Origin: Pseudoduganella flava
GTDB taxonomy: Bacteria; Pseudomonadota; Gammaproteobacteria; Burkholderiales; Burkholderiaceae_D
Length of the DNA stretch: 64,000 nt
Direction of reading: 5' to 3'
NCBI RefSeq assembly: GCF_007830495.1
Contig: NZ_VLKW01000015.1
Location: forward strand, 1 to 64,000
Positions 36,198-44,576 of the stretch are shown here, one piece after another. The first letter of the stretch is position 1. Every line of letters starts with the position of its first letter. A program made the position numbers and the translations under genes. A model generated the notes under the pieces. That model saw nothing but the letters and a program-made list of their open reading frames with translations. It searched no databases and was not told where the DNA came from.

Positions 36198-37283
36198 ATG
36201 AAAAAGATGTTGGCGTTGGCGACAAGCGTTACTCTGGCCGGGATGTTTGCCGCGGCAAATCCCGCGTCTGCCGCGGTGTTTGTCGTCGCACACCCGGACG
36301 ACGATATCCTGATGATGGGAGCGAATCTCCTCACCGATATCAAGGGGAACTACAAGACCGTCATCATTGTCGTCACTGCCGGCGATGCCGCCAATGGTGC
36401 CGCGCCGATGGCGCCCGGTTACACGGCGGACATCGCGACATCGTTCAATACCGGCACGACGCCGTATTATCGGGCGAGGCTCAATGCCAGGCTGAACGCG
36501 CTGGCCACGTGGATTCCCGCTTCGTACCCCCGGCCGTGGCAGATCACCACGGAAGCGTTCGGCCCGTACTTCGGTGGCGTACCGACGTATGTCGAGAAGG
36601 CCACGCTGGGCAATGTGATCGAATATCACATCAATCTGCCCGACCAGTTCGAAGGCAACCAGTACACGACGATCGAAAACCTGAACAACACTTCGGGCGC
36701 GACGGGGGATTACTATGCCTACGACGTGACGGGTAAAAACGTCTACAACATCCACAGCTTGCGCGAGATCGTCCGCCAGATCATCAAGCGCAATTTCCCC
36801 AGCGAGCCCAATCTGGTCATCAATTACCAGGAGCCGGCATGGCGCAATGCGTCCTACCAGCCGGTGCCCAGGATGGACCCGAGCGCGACCGATCATATCG
36901 ATCACACGGCGGTCGGCAAGATGGTGAAGGACGCGATCGCCGGCGTGCCCGCTTACTACTGCATGACGGAAGCGATTTATTACGGGTATGTCCAGGCCGC
37001 CAACCTGCCGTCGCCGAATTTCCCGAATGCGATCAACGACCAGCGTCTCGGCTACGAGGCGCTGCACCAGACGCTTTCCACGCAAGGAAACATCATTCCG
37101 TTCCACCCGGGCGATGCGGTCAGCGGCGGCACCTGGGGCACCACGCAGGTGTATTCGCCGACAATCACCGGCCAGCAGCGCCAGCGCGGCGCGATGGATG
37201 CGTTTCACACGAGCTTTTACGGGAAACAGATCTGGTACGGCATTCCGTCGACCGGGCCTTGCAATCTCGGCGTGAACGGCTGA
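36198..37283 (+). CDS. Exported PIG-L family deacetylase-like protein
   Basis: A 361-residue protein with a signal peptide (MKKMLALATSVTLAGMFAAA, cleaved after about ASAA at residue 26). The mature protein begins at once with the PIG-L/LmbE zinc motif VFVVAHPDDDILMMG and has a possible third ligand in IDHTAVGKMVKDA. PIG-L enzymes remove N-acetyl groups from amino sugars; most are cytosolic, so an exported form acting on an extracellular glycan is notable. The C-terminal 120 residues match nothing I know. It is flanked by terminators on both sides, so it is monocistronic. Confidence 0.82.
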   Translation: MKKMLALATSVTLAGMFAAANPASAAVFVVAHPDDDILMMGANLLTDIKGNYKTVIIVVTAGDAANGAAPMAPGYTADIATSFNTGTTPYYRARLNARLNALATWIPASYPRPWQITTEAFGPYFGGVPTYVEKATLGNVIEYHINLPDQFEGNQYTTIENLNNTSGATGDYYAYDVTGKNVYNIHSLREIVRQIIKRNFPSEPNLVINYQEPAWRNASYQPVPRMDPSATDHIDHTAVGKMVKDAIAGVPAYYCMTEAIYYGYVQAANLPSPNFPNAINDQRLGYEALHQTLSTQGNIIPFHPGDAVSGGTWGTTQVYSPTITGQQRQRGAMDAFHTSFYGKQIWYGIPSTGPCNLGVNG

Positions 37284-37299
37284 AGTCCGATCGACAGGA

Positions 37300-37335
37300 A
37301 AACATCCCCCGGTGTCACAGCCGGGGGATGTTTTT
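37300..37335 (+). terminator. Terminator of the PIG-L-like gene
   Basis: AAACATCCCCCGG (37300-37312) pairs with CCGGGGGATGTTT (37321-37333), followed by T residues to 37335. Confidence 0.93.
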
Positions 37336-37414
37336 ATTGCGCCGCCTGTCATCGGCACGTCATCGAACATGGGTACGCTTTGCTGACTTTTGTTTAACAA
37401 TTCAGCCGACCCTC

Positions 37415-38368
37415 ATGACCCGACACGCCCTTGCCGCCGCCGTGCTGACGCTGTGCGCCAGCCCGGCCTTTGCCCTGAACATCCTGCTGACCAATGACGA
37501 TGGCCTGACCAGCAACCTGAAAGCCCTGTACGACGAACTGAAGGCGCAAGGCCATTCGGTCGTCGTGTCGGTGCCGTGCTCCGGCCAGAGCGGCCGCGGT
37601 GCCGCAATGGTGATGTACAGCACCACCGTCATCGTGTCCGACAACGACAAGACGCAGATCGACGCCGAGAAGGGCTGCCACAACGGCGCCGCGGCGTTGG
37701 GAGCACCGGCCGTCGGGCCGTTCACGAAGGCCGGCTATACGGGCGGCGATTTCAACTACGTGCACGGCACGCCGGTGATGGCCACGATGTACGGCCTCGA
37801 CGTGCTTGCGCCGGCGCGCTGGGGCAAGGCGCCGGACGTGGTGCTGTCCGGCCCGAACGAAGGCCAGAACGTGGGCCGCATCGTCAACGGCTCGGGCACC
37901 GTCAGCAACGCGCAGTTCGCGGCCAGCCGCAACATCCCGTCGATCGCGCTGTCGGCCGGCACGGACACCGTCGACAACACGAACCTCGCCAACCCGAATT
38001 CGAAGATCGTCGCGCAGCTGACGACGAAGCTGCTCAAAGCCTTGCAGGCCAAGGCGGGCAGCGGCGCGCTGCTGCCGACCGGCGTGGCGCTGAACGTGAA
38101 CTTCCCCGATGCGCCGAACGCCAACGTGGGCTGGGCATTCTCGCGCCACGGCAGCTACGACGTGTACGGCATGAAGTTCAGCAGCAAGGAACCGTGGGGC
38201 CCGACCTACACGATGGGCAGCACCGGCGCCACCGCGGAGCAGGCCGAGGACGAAGGCGTGGTCTACAAGACGAAGGTCGCGGTGACCGCGATGCAGGTCG
38301 GCTTCGACCAGCGCGCCGCCGGCCAGCAATGGCTGCGCCTGCGCCTGCGCGACCTGTTCGCCCAGTGA
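37415..38368 (+). CDS. Exported SurE-like 5'/3'-nucleotidase
   Basis: 317 residues. A signal peptide (RHALAAAVLTLCASPAFA) is followed by the SurE active-site motif LNILLTNDDGLTSNLKAL, then VSVPCSGQSGRGAAMV and VLSGPNEGQNVG, which match the metal and phosphate-binding loops of SurE. Classical SurE is cytosolic and hydrolyses nucleoside monophosphates; this version is directed out of the cytoplasm. An HGTPVMATMYGL block is also conserved. It lies 8 nt upstream of a lipoprotein gene, so the two are probably one unit. Confidence 0.82.
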   Translation: MTRHALAAAVLTLCASPAFALNILLTNDDGLTSNLKALYDELKAQGHSVVVSVPCSGQSGRGAAMVMYSTTVIVSDNDKTQIDAEKGCHNGAAALGAPAVGPFTKAGYTGGDFNYVHGTPVMATMYGLDVLAPARWGKAPDVVLSGPNEGQNVGRIVNGSGTVSNAQFAASRNIPSIALSAGTDTVDNTNLANPNSKIVAQLTTKLLKALQAKAGSGALLPTGVALNVNFPDAPNANVGWAFSRHGSYDVYGMKFSSKEPWGPTYTMGSTGATAEQAEDEGVVYKTKVAVTAMQVGFDQRAAGQQWLRLRLRDLFAQ

Positions 38369-38376
38369 GGCGCGCG

Positions 38377-39012
38377 ATGAACCGTCTTCTCATCGCCACG
38401 CTGGTGGGCACGCTGCTGGCCGGCTGCGGCAGCAGCGACGATCCGGCACCCGTCCAGCCGACCGTCACGCTGCCCGAGCTGGCAGCGGGGGTGTATGCCG
38501 TCAGCAGCGGCGACGAAGCCAGCCCGGCGGCCGGCAAGTACTACGTGGCCGCCGACGGCACCGCACTGGCCATCCTGAACGACACGAAGGAACAGGCGCA
38601 GGTGCTGTACCGCCGCGCCGGCAAGGATGCGTGGCAGGCCACGCCGGCCGTCAAGCAGGACACCGCCGTGCGCTTCCTCGGCACCAATCCGCTTCCCTCC
38701 GCCGCTGTCGACAGCGCCGGGCTGGCGGGCAGCTACGCGGTGCGGCTGGCCTCCGGCGCCACCGCCGCGTTCACGTTCAGCGGTGCGGGTGACATCGCCG
38801 CCGGCGGCAGCACCTGCAAGCTGTCCGGCAAGGCATCGGCCTCGCCGCTGCCGGGTACGCTGAAGCTGACGCTGAACGCCACCGGCTGCGGCGACCTGCC
38901 AGCGGCCGGCGAAGGCTACCTCGTCGTCGACGCCGACTACGCGCCGGCGCGCTTCCGCCTCGTTACCGCGAGCGGTGCGACGCTGACCGATCTCTGGGCA
39001 TACGCGGAATAG
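38377..39012 (+). CDS. Lipoprotein of unknown function
   Basis: 211 residues. The signal peptide ends in a lipobox (LLAGC, lipidated Cys at about residue 17) followed by GSSDD. Acidic residues directly after the Cys would not favour inner-membrane retention by the E. coli +2 Asp rule, since position +2 is Gly. The body is Ala/Gly-rich with a repeated beta pattern (AGVYAVSSGDEASPAAGKYY, then AGSYAVRLASGATAAFTFSG) and two cysteines. No family is recognised. Coupled by 8 nt to the exported SurE-like gene. Confidence 0.75.
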   Translation: MNRLLIATLVGTLLAGCGSSDDPAPVQPTVTLPELAAGVYAVSSGDEASPAAGKYYVAADGTALAILNDTKEQAQVLYRRAGKDAWQATPAVKQDTAVRFLGTNPLPSAAVDSAGLAGSYAVRLASGATAAFTFSGAGDIAAGGSTCKLSGKASASPLPGTLKLTLNATGCGDLPAAGEGYLVVDADYAPARFRLVTASGATLTDLWAYAE

Positions 39013-39027
39013 CCAGTACGGCCGGGC

Positions 39028-39143
39028 TCGTGTCCGTTTCAGGGCCACTTGGGGTGAAGGCAGGGGGGGCGCGAAGCGCCGCTTCGCGCCTGCCGAACGG
39101 GTTGAGCATGCTTGCGCAACCCTCTTCAACCCATCGGACACGA
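39028..39143. repeat. Dispersed intergenic repeat, family B, copy 2
   Basis: A 116-bp element with 9-bp terminal inverted repeats, TCGTGTCCG (39028-39036) and CGGACACGA (39135-39143). It contains a hairpin GGCGCGAAG / CTTCGCGCC (39068-39090). The interior matches copy 1 (26482-26574) in the opposite orientation. No coding capacity; small enough to be a MITE-like or REP-like element. Confidence 0.7.
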
Positions 39144-39175
39144 CTCCGTCCGTTACCACAGGTCGCACGATCTTG

Positions 39176-39204
39176 TTGACTTCGCAAAACGGCATGATTA
39201 AACT
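39176..39204 (+). promoter_or_regulatory. Promoter of the GH94 sugar operon leader
   Basis: TTGACT (39176-39181) and TAAACT (39199-39204) with 17-nt spacing form a good sigma-70 promoter. A LacI-type operator begins 10 nt downstream. The next coding sequence is a short leader ORF at 39325. Confidence 0.7.
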
Positions 39205-39214
39205 GAAGGCATCT

Positions 39215-39295
39215 TGTTAGCGCTATCAGCCGCAAGCGGCAAAAGATAGAAAAAGAAGTTGGCGCTATAGAAACGAACAAATGTTAGCGCTGCCA
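39215..39295. promoter_or_regulatory. Pair of LacI/GntR-type operators
   Basis: TGTTAGCGCTATCA (39215-39228) and TGTTAGCGCTGCCA (39282-39295) share the TGTTAGCGCT core with the central CG step typical of LacI-family sites. A weaker TTGGCGCTATAG lies between them near 39260. The first sits just after the promoter start point, so binding would block transcription; two sites 67 nt apart could support looping. The GntR-like LacI protein encoded at 43393-44421 is the obvious candidate regulator. Confidence 0.72.
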
Positions 39296-39324
39296 GCAGA
39301 GTGGCGCAACGCAAGGAGACGATC

Positions 39325-39360
39325 ATGCCGCACACCCCGCACGGCGCACAGAATGGCTGA
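39325..39360 (+). CDS. Candidate 11-residue leader peptide
   Basis: ATG at 39325 with AAGGAGACGATC upstream, a stronger ribosome site than that of the transporter gene itself. It encodes MPHTPHGAQNG and a stop at 39358-39360. It ends 21 nt before the first of two terminator hairpins, a layout typical of attenuation leaders. It is not enriched for one amino acid, so a classical amino-acid attenuator is unlikely. Prediction from layout only. Confidence 0.45.
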   Translation: MPHTPHGAQNG

Positions 39361-39367
39361 TCCCGCA

Positions 39368-39412
39368 GGTCCGATGGGCGGACCGGGTTACACTTTCCCG
39401 GTCTGTTTTTTT
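39368..39412 (+). terminator. First leader terminator with possible alternative hairpin
   Basis: GACCGGG (39381-39387) pairs with CCCGGTC (39397-39403), followed by TGTTTTTTT (39404-39412), a compact intrinsic terminator. An upstream segment GGTCCG (39368-39373) can instead pair with CGGACC (39379-39384), which shares bases with the terminator stem. The two structures are mutually exclusive, so this could be a regulated switch. Confidence 0.65.
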
Positions 39413-39454
39413 CTGTGCGGGTGGACCGTTGTGGTTCACCCGCGCAGTTTTTTT
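39413..39454 (+). terminator. Second leader terminator
   Basis: A 15-bp stem (39413-39427 with 39433-39447, two G-U pairs) with a 5-nt loop and seven T residues (39448-39454). It is a strong intrinsic terminator only 27 nt upstream of the transporter start. Together with the first it should stop most transcripts unless antitermination occurs. Confidence 0.88.
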
Positions 39455-39481
39455 GCCGCCATCCGTTAATCCCCTTTGCCG

Positions 39482-40879
39482 ATGAACCGCTTACCCTGGC
39501 GCGAGAAGATCAGCTACGGCATCGCCGATATGGGCTTCAATTTTTATTGGACCAATATCGCCACGTTCCTGCTGATCTTCTATACCGATACGTTCGGCAT
39601 CTCGGCCGCCGCGGCCGCGTCGATGATGTTCGCGATCAAGCTGATCAACGCGTTCACCGATCCGCTGATCGGCGCTCTGGCCGACCGCACGTCGACCCGC
39701 TTCGGCAAGTTCCGGCCCTACCTCGTGTGGATGGCCGTGCCGCTGGGCGCCGCCGCCGTGCTCACGTACACGACGCCCGACCTCGATGCCGATGGCCGCA
39801 TCTGGTGGGCGTACGGCACCTACCTGCTGATGATGGTCTGCTACACGGCGATCAACATCCCGTACAACGCGCTGTCCGGTGTGATGTCGTCGGACCCCCA
39901 GGAGCGTTCGACGATCAACGGCCTGCGCTTCATCTGCGCATTCGGCGGCAGCATGCTGGTGACGGCCGCCACGCCGCACCTCGTCAAATGGCTGGGCGCC
40001 GGCAACGACAAGCTGGGCTGGCAGCTGACGATGCTGGCGTGGGCGCTGGCCGCGTGCGTGATGTTCGTGCTGGCGTTCCTCAACACGCGCGAACGCATCG
40101 TTCCCACGGCCCAGCAGCAAAGCAATGTGCTGCAGGACGTGCGCGACCTGTCGCGCAACGGCCCGTGGGTGGTGCTGTTCTTCCTCGCGCTGATCATCAT
40201 GGTCACGATCACGCTGCGCACCACCACCGCCGCCTACTACTTCAAGTACTACGTGGGCCGCCCGGAGACGATGGGCGCGTTCGTGTCCGTCTACATGTTC
40301 GCCGCCGCGGTGGGCGCGGCCGCGTCGCCGCTGATGACGCGCTTCATCGACAAGAAGAAGCTGATGATCGTGCTGATGAGCGTGACGGCCGTGCTGTCCG
40401 CCGCGTTCTTCGTGATTCCGCCGGGGCAGGTATGGCTGATGTTCGTGCTGCAGGCGGGCCTGGGCCTGGCGCTCGGGCCGAAGTCGCCACTGGCGTTCTC
40501 GATGTATGCGGATACGGCGGACTACAACGAATGGCGCACGGGCCGGCGCGCCACGGCGATGACGTTTGCCGCCGCCACCTTCTCGCAAAAGCTCGGCACC
40601 GCGCTTGCGGTGGCCGTCATCGGCGCGCTGCTGACGGCGCTCGGCTACGTGCCGAACGCCGCGCAAAGCCCCGGCTCGACGGCGGCGATCGTGTGGCTGA
40701 TGTCGCTGATCCCCGCCGCGTTCGCGCTGCTCGCCGTGGTCGTCATGTGCTGCTACAAGCTCGATGCGCCGATGCTGCAAACCATCCAGGCCGACCTTGC
40801 CGCGCGCAAGAGCCTCGACACCCGTAACACCGGAGAAAGCAATGCAACACCCGAATCAACTCCTGCGGCCAGCCGCTGA
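39482..40879 (+). CDS. GPH-family sugar/glycoside:cation symporter
   Basis: A 465-residue transporter of the glycoside-pentoside-hexuronide family (MelB-like), with about twelve membrane helices. The GPH hallmarks are present: [40 protein letters not shown] in the loop between helices 2 and 3, and [17 protein letters not shown] in the second half. It imports a glycoside with Na+ or H+. The ATG at 39482 lacks a clear ribosome site. The 3' end overlaps the GH94 gene by 38 nt, so it probably supplies that enzyme's substrate. Confidence 0.88.
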   Translation: MNRLPWREKISYGIADMGFNFYWTNIATFLLIFYTDTFGISAAAAASMMFAIKLINAFTDPLIGALADRTSTRFGKFRPYLVWMAVPLGAAAVLTYTTPDLDADGRIWWAYGTYLLMMVCYTAINIPYNALSGVMSSDPQERSTINGLRFICAFGGSMLVTAATPHLVKWLGAGNDKLGWQLTMLAWALAACVMFVLAFLNTRERIVPTAQQQSNVLQDVRDLSRNGPWVVLFFLALIIMVTITLRTTTAAYYFKYYVGRPETMGAFVSVYMFAAAVGAAASPLMTRFIDKKKLMIVLMSVTAVLSAAFFVIPPGQVWLMFVLQAGLGLALGPKSPLAFSMYADTADYNEWRTGRRATAMTFAAATFSQKLGTALAVAVIGALLTALGYVPNAAQSPGSTAAIVWLMSLIPAAFALLAVVVMCCYKLDAPMLQTIQADLAARKSLDTRNTGESNATPESTPAASR

Positions 40880-43244
40880 CGGCCAGCGCTACGAGCTGCT
40901 GTCGCCCACGGCGATGCCGCGCGCCGCCGGCTTCCTGTGGAACCGGAAGATGATGATCCAGATGACGTGCCGCGGCTACGCGGTGGCGCAGTTCATGCAG
41001 CCGGAACCGGCCAAGTACGCGCATGCGCCGAACCTGGAAGCAAAGACCTTCATGCAGCCGGAGCAGGGCTATTACGCGCACCACCCGGGCCGCTTCTTCT
41101 ACGTGAAGGACGAGGAGACGGGGGAGCTGTTCTCCGCGCCGCACGAACCGGTGCGCGCCACGCCGGACCGCTTCGTGTTCTCGGCCGGGAAGAGCGACCT
41201 GGCGTGGACCGTCGAGAAGCTGGGCATCCGCATCGAGATGGCGCTGACCTTGCCCGTCGACGACGTGGCCGAGCTGTGGACGCTGAAGGTGACGAACCTG
41301 GGCAGCCGGCCGCGCAAGCTGTCGATTTACCCGTACTTCACGATCGGCTACATGAGCTGGATGAACCAGTCGGCCGAATACCGCGCCGACCTGCGCGGCA
41401 TCGTCGCGTCGTCCGTCACGCCATACCAGAAGGTGGCGGACTACTTCAAGCAGAAGGACTTCAAGGACAAGACGTTCTTCCTGTGCGAGCGCGCGCCCGA
41501 TGCATGGGAAGCGGCGCAGGAAGTGTTCGAAGGCGAGGGCGGCCTGCACGCGCCGTCCGCGCTGGAAGGCGAATCCCTGGCGGGCGGCGACGCGCGCTAC
41601 GAGACCCCGGTGGCGGCCGTGCAGTACCGCGTCGCGCTGGGGGCGTCGGCCAGCGAGGAATACCGCTTCCTGTTCGGCCCCGCGTTCGACGACGCCGAGA
41701 TCGTCGCGCTGCGCGAGCGTTACCTGGGCGCGGCGCAATTTACCGCGACGGCGGCCGAGTACGCGGCGTTCGTCGCGGCCGGCCACGGCTGCGTGACGAT
41801 CGAGACGCCGGATGCGGAGTTCGATAACTTCGTCAACCACTGGCTGCCGCGCCAGGTGTACTACCACGGCGGCGTGAACCGCCTGACGACGGACCCGCAG
41901 ACGCGCAACTACCTGCAGGACAATATGGGCATGACCTTCGTCGAACCGGCGACGGCGCGCCACGCGTTCCTGCACGCGCTGTCGCAGCAGGAGCCGAGCG
42001 GCGCGATGCCGGACGGGATCCTGCTCGTCGAGGGCGCGGAACTGAAGTACATCAACCAGGTGCCGCACACGGACCATTGCGTGTGGCTGCCCGTGTGCCT
42101 GAAGGCTTACCTGGACGAGACGGCCGACTGGGCGCTGCTGGACGAACTGGTGTTCGATGGGGTGGGCCATGGCCTGACGGTCGCGCAGCGCATCGGCCGC
42201 GCGATGGAGTGGCTGCTGAAGGAGCGCGACGAGCGGGGCCTGTCGTACATCGCCCAGGGCGACTGGTGCGACCCGATGAACATGGTGGGCTACAAGGGCA
42301 AGGGCGTATCGGGCTGGCTGACGGTGGCCGCCGCGTATGCGCTGAACCTGTGGGCGGACATGTGCGCGGAGCGCGGCAACGATGAAGCGGCCACTGCGTT
42401 CCGTACCGGCGCGCAGGCGATGAACGACGCGGCCAACCTGCACCTGTGGGATGGCCGCTGGTTCGCGCGCGGCATCACGGACGACGGCGTCGTGTTCGGC
42501 GTCAAGGACGACGAGGCAGGGCGCATCTGGCTGAACCCGCAGGCGTGGGCGATGCTGTCCGGCGCGGCGAGCGCGGAGCAGCGCGCGGCGATGATCGCCG
42601 AGGTCGAGGCGCAACTGCATACGCCATACGGCGTGCAGATGTTCGCGCCGCCGTTTGCGAAGATGCGCGAGGACGTGGGCCGCGTCACGCAGAAGCACCC
42701 CGGCTCGGCCGAGAACGGCGCGGTGTACAACCACGCCGCCGCGTTCTACATCTACAGCCTGTACACGGTGAACGACACCGACCGGGCGTGGGACCTGATG
42801 CGCAAGATGATCCCGGGCCCGGACGAGGAAGACTACCTGCGCCGCGGCCAGCTGCCCGTGTTCATCCCGAACTACTACCGCGGCGCATGGCGCGAATACC
42901 CGCGCACGGCGGGCCGTTCCAGCCACCTGTTCAACACGGGCACGGTATCGTGGATCTACCGCTCGCTGATCGAAGGCCTGTGCGGCCTGGTGGGCGACGC
43001 GGAAGGCCTGCGCATCGCGCCGCAGTTGCCGCAGTCGTGGCCAGGGATGCGCGCTACCCGCGCGTTCCGTGGCGCGACGTTCGACGTGACGATCCAGCGC
43101 GGCGACGTCAGCGCCGTGCAGGTGCGTTGCGACGGCACGCCCCTGCCCGAAGCGCGGGTCACCGGCATCGAAGCGGGGCGGGCATATAAGCTGGAAGTGA
43201 CGATCCCGCAGGGTCAGGAAGGAGTCATGGCTTGCAAGCCATGA
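40842..43244 (+). CDS. GH94 glycoside phosphorylase, possibly cellobionic acid phosphorylase
   Basis: An 800-residue cytosolic phosphorylase. The N-terminal beta-sandwich domain is followed by the (alpha/alpha)6 barrel: [65 protein letters not shown] (general-acid Asp at about residue 477) and [15 protein letters not shown], then [19 protein letters not shown]94 enzymes split beta-glucosides with phosphate to glucose-1-phosphate. The length of about 800 and the [18 protein letters not shown] block resemble cellobionic acid phosphorylases more than cellobiose phosphorylases, and the regulator is gluconate-type. The start has GGAGAAAGCA upstream. Confidence 0.85.
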   Translation: MQHPNQLLRPAADGQRYELLSPTAMPRAAGFLWNRKMMIQMTCRGYAVAQFMQPEPAKYAHAPNLEAKTFMQPEQGYYAHHPGRFFYVKDEETGELFSAPHEPVRATPDRFVFSAGKSDLAWTVEKLGIRIEMALTLPVDDVAELWTLKVTNLGSRPRKLSIYPYFTIGYMSWMNQSAEYRADLRGIVASSVTPYQKVADYFKQKDFKDKTFFLCERAPDAWEAAQEVFEGEGGLHAPSALEGESLAGGDARYETPVAAVQYRVALGASASEEYRFLFGPAFDDAEIVALRERYLGAAQFTATAAEYAAFVAAGHGCVTIETPDAEFDNFVNHWLPRQVYYHGGVNRLTTDPQTRNYLQDNMGMTFVEPATARHAFLHALSQQEPSGAMPDGILLVEGAELKYINQVPHTDHCVWLPVCLKAYLDETADWALLDELVFDGVGHGLTVAQRIGRAMEWLLKERDERGLSYIAQGDWCDPMNMVGYKGKGVSGWLTVAAAYALNLWADMCAERGNDEAATAFRTGAQAMNDAANLHLWDGRWFARGITDDGVVFGVKDDEAGRIWLNPQAWAMLSGAASAEQRAAMIAEVEAQLHTPYGVQMFAPPFAKMREDVGRVTQKHPGSAENGAVYNHAAAFYIYSLYTVNDTDRAWDLMRKMIPGPDEEDYLRRGQLPVFIPNYYRGAWREYPRTAGRSSHLFNTGTVSWIYRSLIEGLCGLVGDAEGLRIAPQLPQSWPGMRATRAFRGATFDVTIQRGDVSAVQVRCDGTPLPEARVTGIEAGRAYKLEVTIPQGQEGVMACKP

Positions 43245-43295
43245 CCGTTCCGCAGGCGGAGAGCGTGCTCTCCGAACCCCCTGCTCTACCCCGCC

Positions 43296-43393
43296 GGGTC
43301 TGACCCTAGCAGTTGCCTTTTGGGTTCTGGGGTATGCGTTCATGCACCCCAAAAGGCAGAATCTTGGGTCAGACCCGCGAGCGGGGCTGACCC
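43296..43393. repeat. Dispersed palindromic repeat, family A, long copy 1
   Basis: About 98 bp. It is bounded by GGGTCTGACCC (43296-43306), GGGTCAGACCC (43366-43376) and GGGGCTGACCC (43383-43393). Inside is an inverted repeat TGCCTTTTGGG / CCCAAAAGGCA (43314-43324 and 43348-43358). It shares its order and several blocks with 54981-55099. It directly abuts the stop codon of the minus-strand LacI gene. Confidence 0.72.
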
Positions 43394-44421
43394 TATGCGC
43401 TCTCGCGCGCCATCAGCGTGAACCCCAGGTCCAGGTGCGCTTCGCGGGGGAATTCGCCGCGGATCGCGGCGCGCAGCATTGTGGCCGCTTCGAAGCCGAT
43501 GCGGTAGCGTGGCGTGGCGATCGTTGTCAGCGCGGGCTTCATCCACGCCGAGGCGGGCAGGTCGTTGAAGCCGCAGATCGCCAGTTGCTCGGGCACCGCG
43601 ATGCCGCGCCGCTGGCATTGGTAGATCGCGCCGTGCGCCAGGTCGTCGTTGCAGCAGAAGATCGCGTCGCAGTCCGGCACCTGGGCCAGCATGCGGCCCA
43701 CCAGTTCCGCGCCCAGCGCGATCGTCGACGGGTCCGGCACCATCAGTTCCAGCCGCGGGTCGGCCAGGCCCGCTTCCGCCATCGCCTTGCGGTAGCCTTC
43801 GGCGCGGCGTAGCGTGCGCTCGTCCAGCTGGGCGCCGATGAAGCCGATGCGGCGCTTGCCCTTGCCGATCAGGTAGCGCGTCATCGCCTGGCCCGCCTCG
43901 ACCTGCGAGAAGCCCACGCACAGCAGGTCCGGGTCGGACGACAGGTCCATCATCGACACGACCGGCACGCGCGACGTCTGCAGCATCTGCTGCACCCGCG
44001 CGCTGTGCGTCAGGCCGGAGAGCAGGATGCCGTCCGGGTTCGACTGCATGTACACGTTCAGCAGCTTTTCCTCTTCCGCATCCGAGTAGCGCGTGTTGCC
44101 AATCAGGAGCTGGTAGTTGTCGTGGTCGAGCGCATCCTGGATCCCTTGCAGCACGGCCGTGAACACCGTGTTCGACAGCGACGGCACCAGCACGACGATC
44201 ACGTTCGAATGGCTCGACGCGAGCGCGCGCGCGGCGCGGTTCGGCACGTAGCCCAGTTCCTCCACGGCCTGCTCGACGCGTTGCCGCAGCAGGGCCGACA
44301 CGAGGTCCGGCTGATTGATCGCGCGCGATGCCGTCATCGGCGCGACGCCGGCGCGGGCCGCCACGTCGCTCAGCGTGACACGGCCGCTGGCGCGGCTGCG
44401 GGTGGAAGGGGATTTGCTCAT
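43393..44421 (-). CDS. LacI family repressor, GntR-like subgroup
   Basis: 342 residues. N-terminal helix-turn-helix (VTLSDVAARAGVAPMTASRA) and hinge (GYVPNRAARALASSHSN) precede the periplasmic-binding-like effector domain (VIVVLVPSLSNTVFTAVLQG, RRIGFIGAQLDERTLRRAEG, FCCNDDLAHGAIYQCQRRGI). By eye it aligns well with the E. coli gluconate repressor GntR (shared LGARLDERT-type, CNDDLA and LDLGFTL segments). It probably binds the TGTTAGCGCT sites at 39215 and 39282. The ATG at 44421 is preferred over one 19 codons upstream because of the normal distance to the HTH. Confidence 0.88.
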   Translation of the reverse strand: MSKSPSTRSRASGRVTLSDVAARAGVAPMTASRAINQPDLVSALLRQRVEQAVEELGYVPNRAARALASSHSNVIVVLVPSLSNTVFTAVLQGIQDALDHDNYQLLIGNTRYSDAEEEKLLNVYMQSNPDGILLSGLTHSARVQQMLQTSRVPVVSMMDLSSDPDLLCVGFSQVEAGQAMTRYLIGKGKRRIGFIGAQLDERTLRRAEGYRKAMAEAGLADPRLELMVPDPSTIALGAELVGRMLAQVPDCDAIFCCNDDLAHGAIYQCQRRGIAVPEQLAICGFNDLPASAWMKPALTTIATPRYRIGFEAATMLRAAIRGEFPREAHLDLGFTLMARESA

Positions 44422-44576
44422 GTCGGAGAGGAGGCGCGTCGCGCACGTTTTATCGTTGTTGGGTTTGGATTTATCCATACATCGCCGGGGCTGTCAATCG
44501 CTGCGGTGCACAAAGCATCGTTTGACGGTCTCGATGCCACATGCGAAGATCGGCGGCGCTCACAGAACAGGCACCG

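Noticed and set aside
40743-43352. 869-codon open frame antisense to the GH94 gene
   Set aside because: Longest shadow frame in the window; no domain and repetitive Arg/His/Ala composition.
43245-43392. CRISPR-like array because of repeated GGGTCAGACCC units
   Set aside because: Spacing is irregular, the units are self-complementary and only 11-12 bp, and no cas genes are present.
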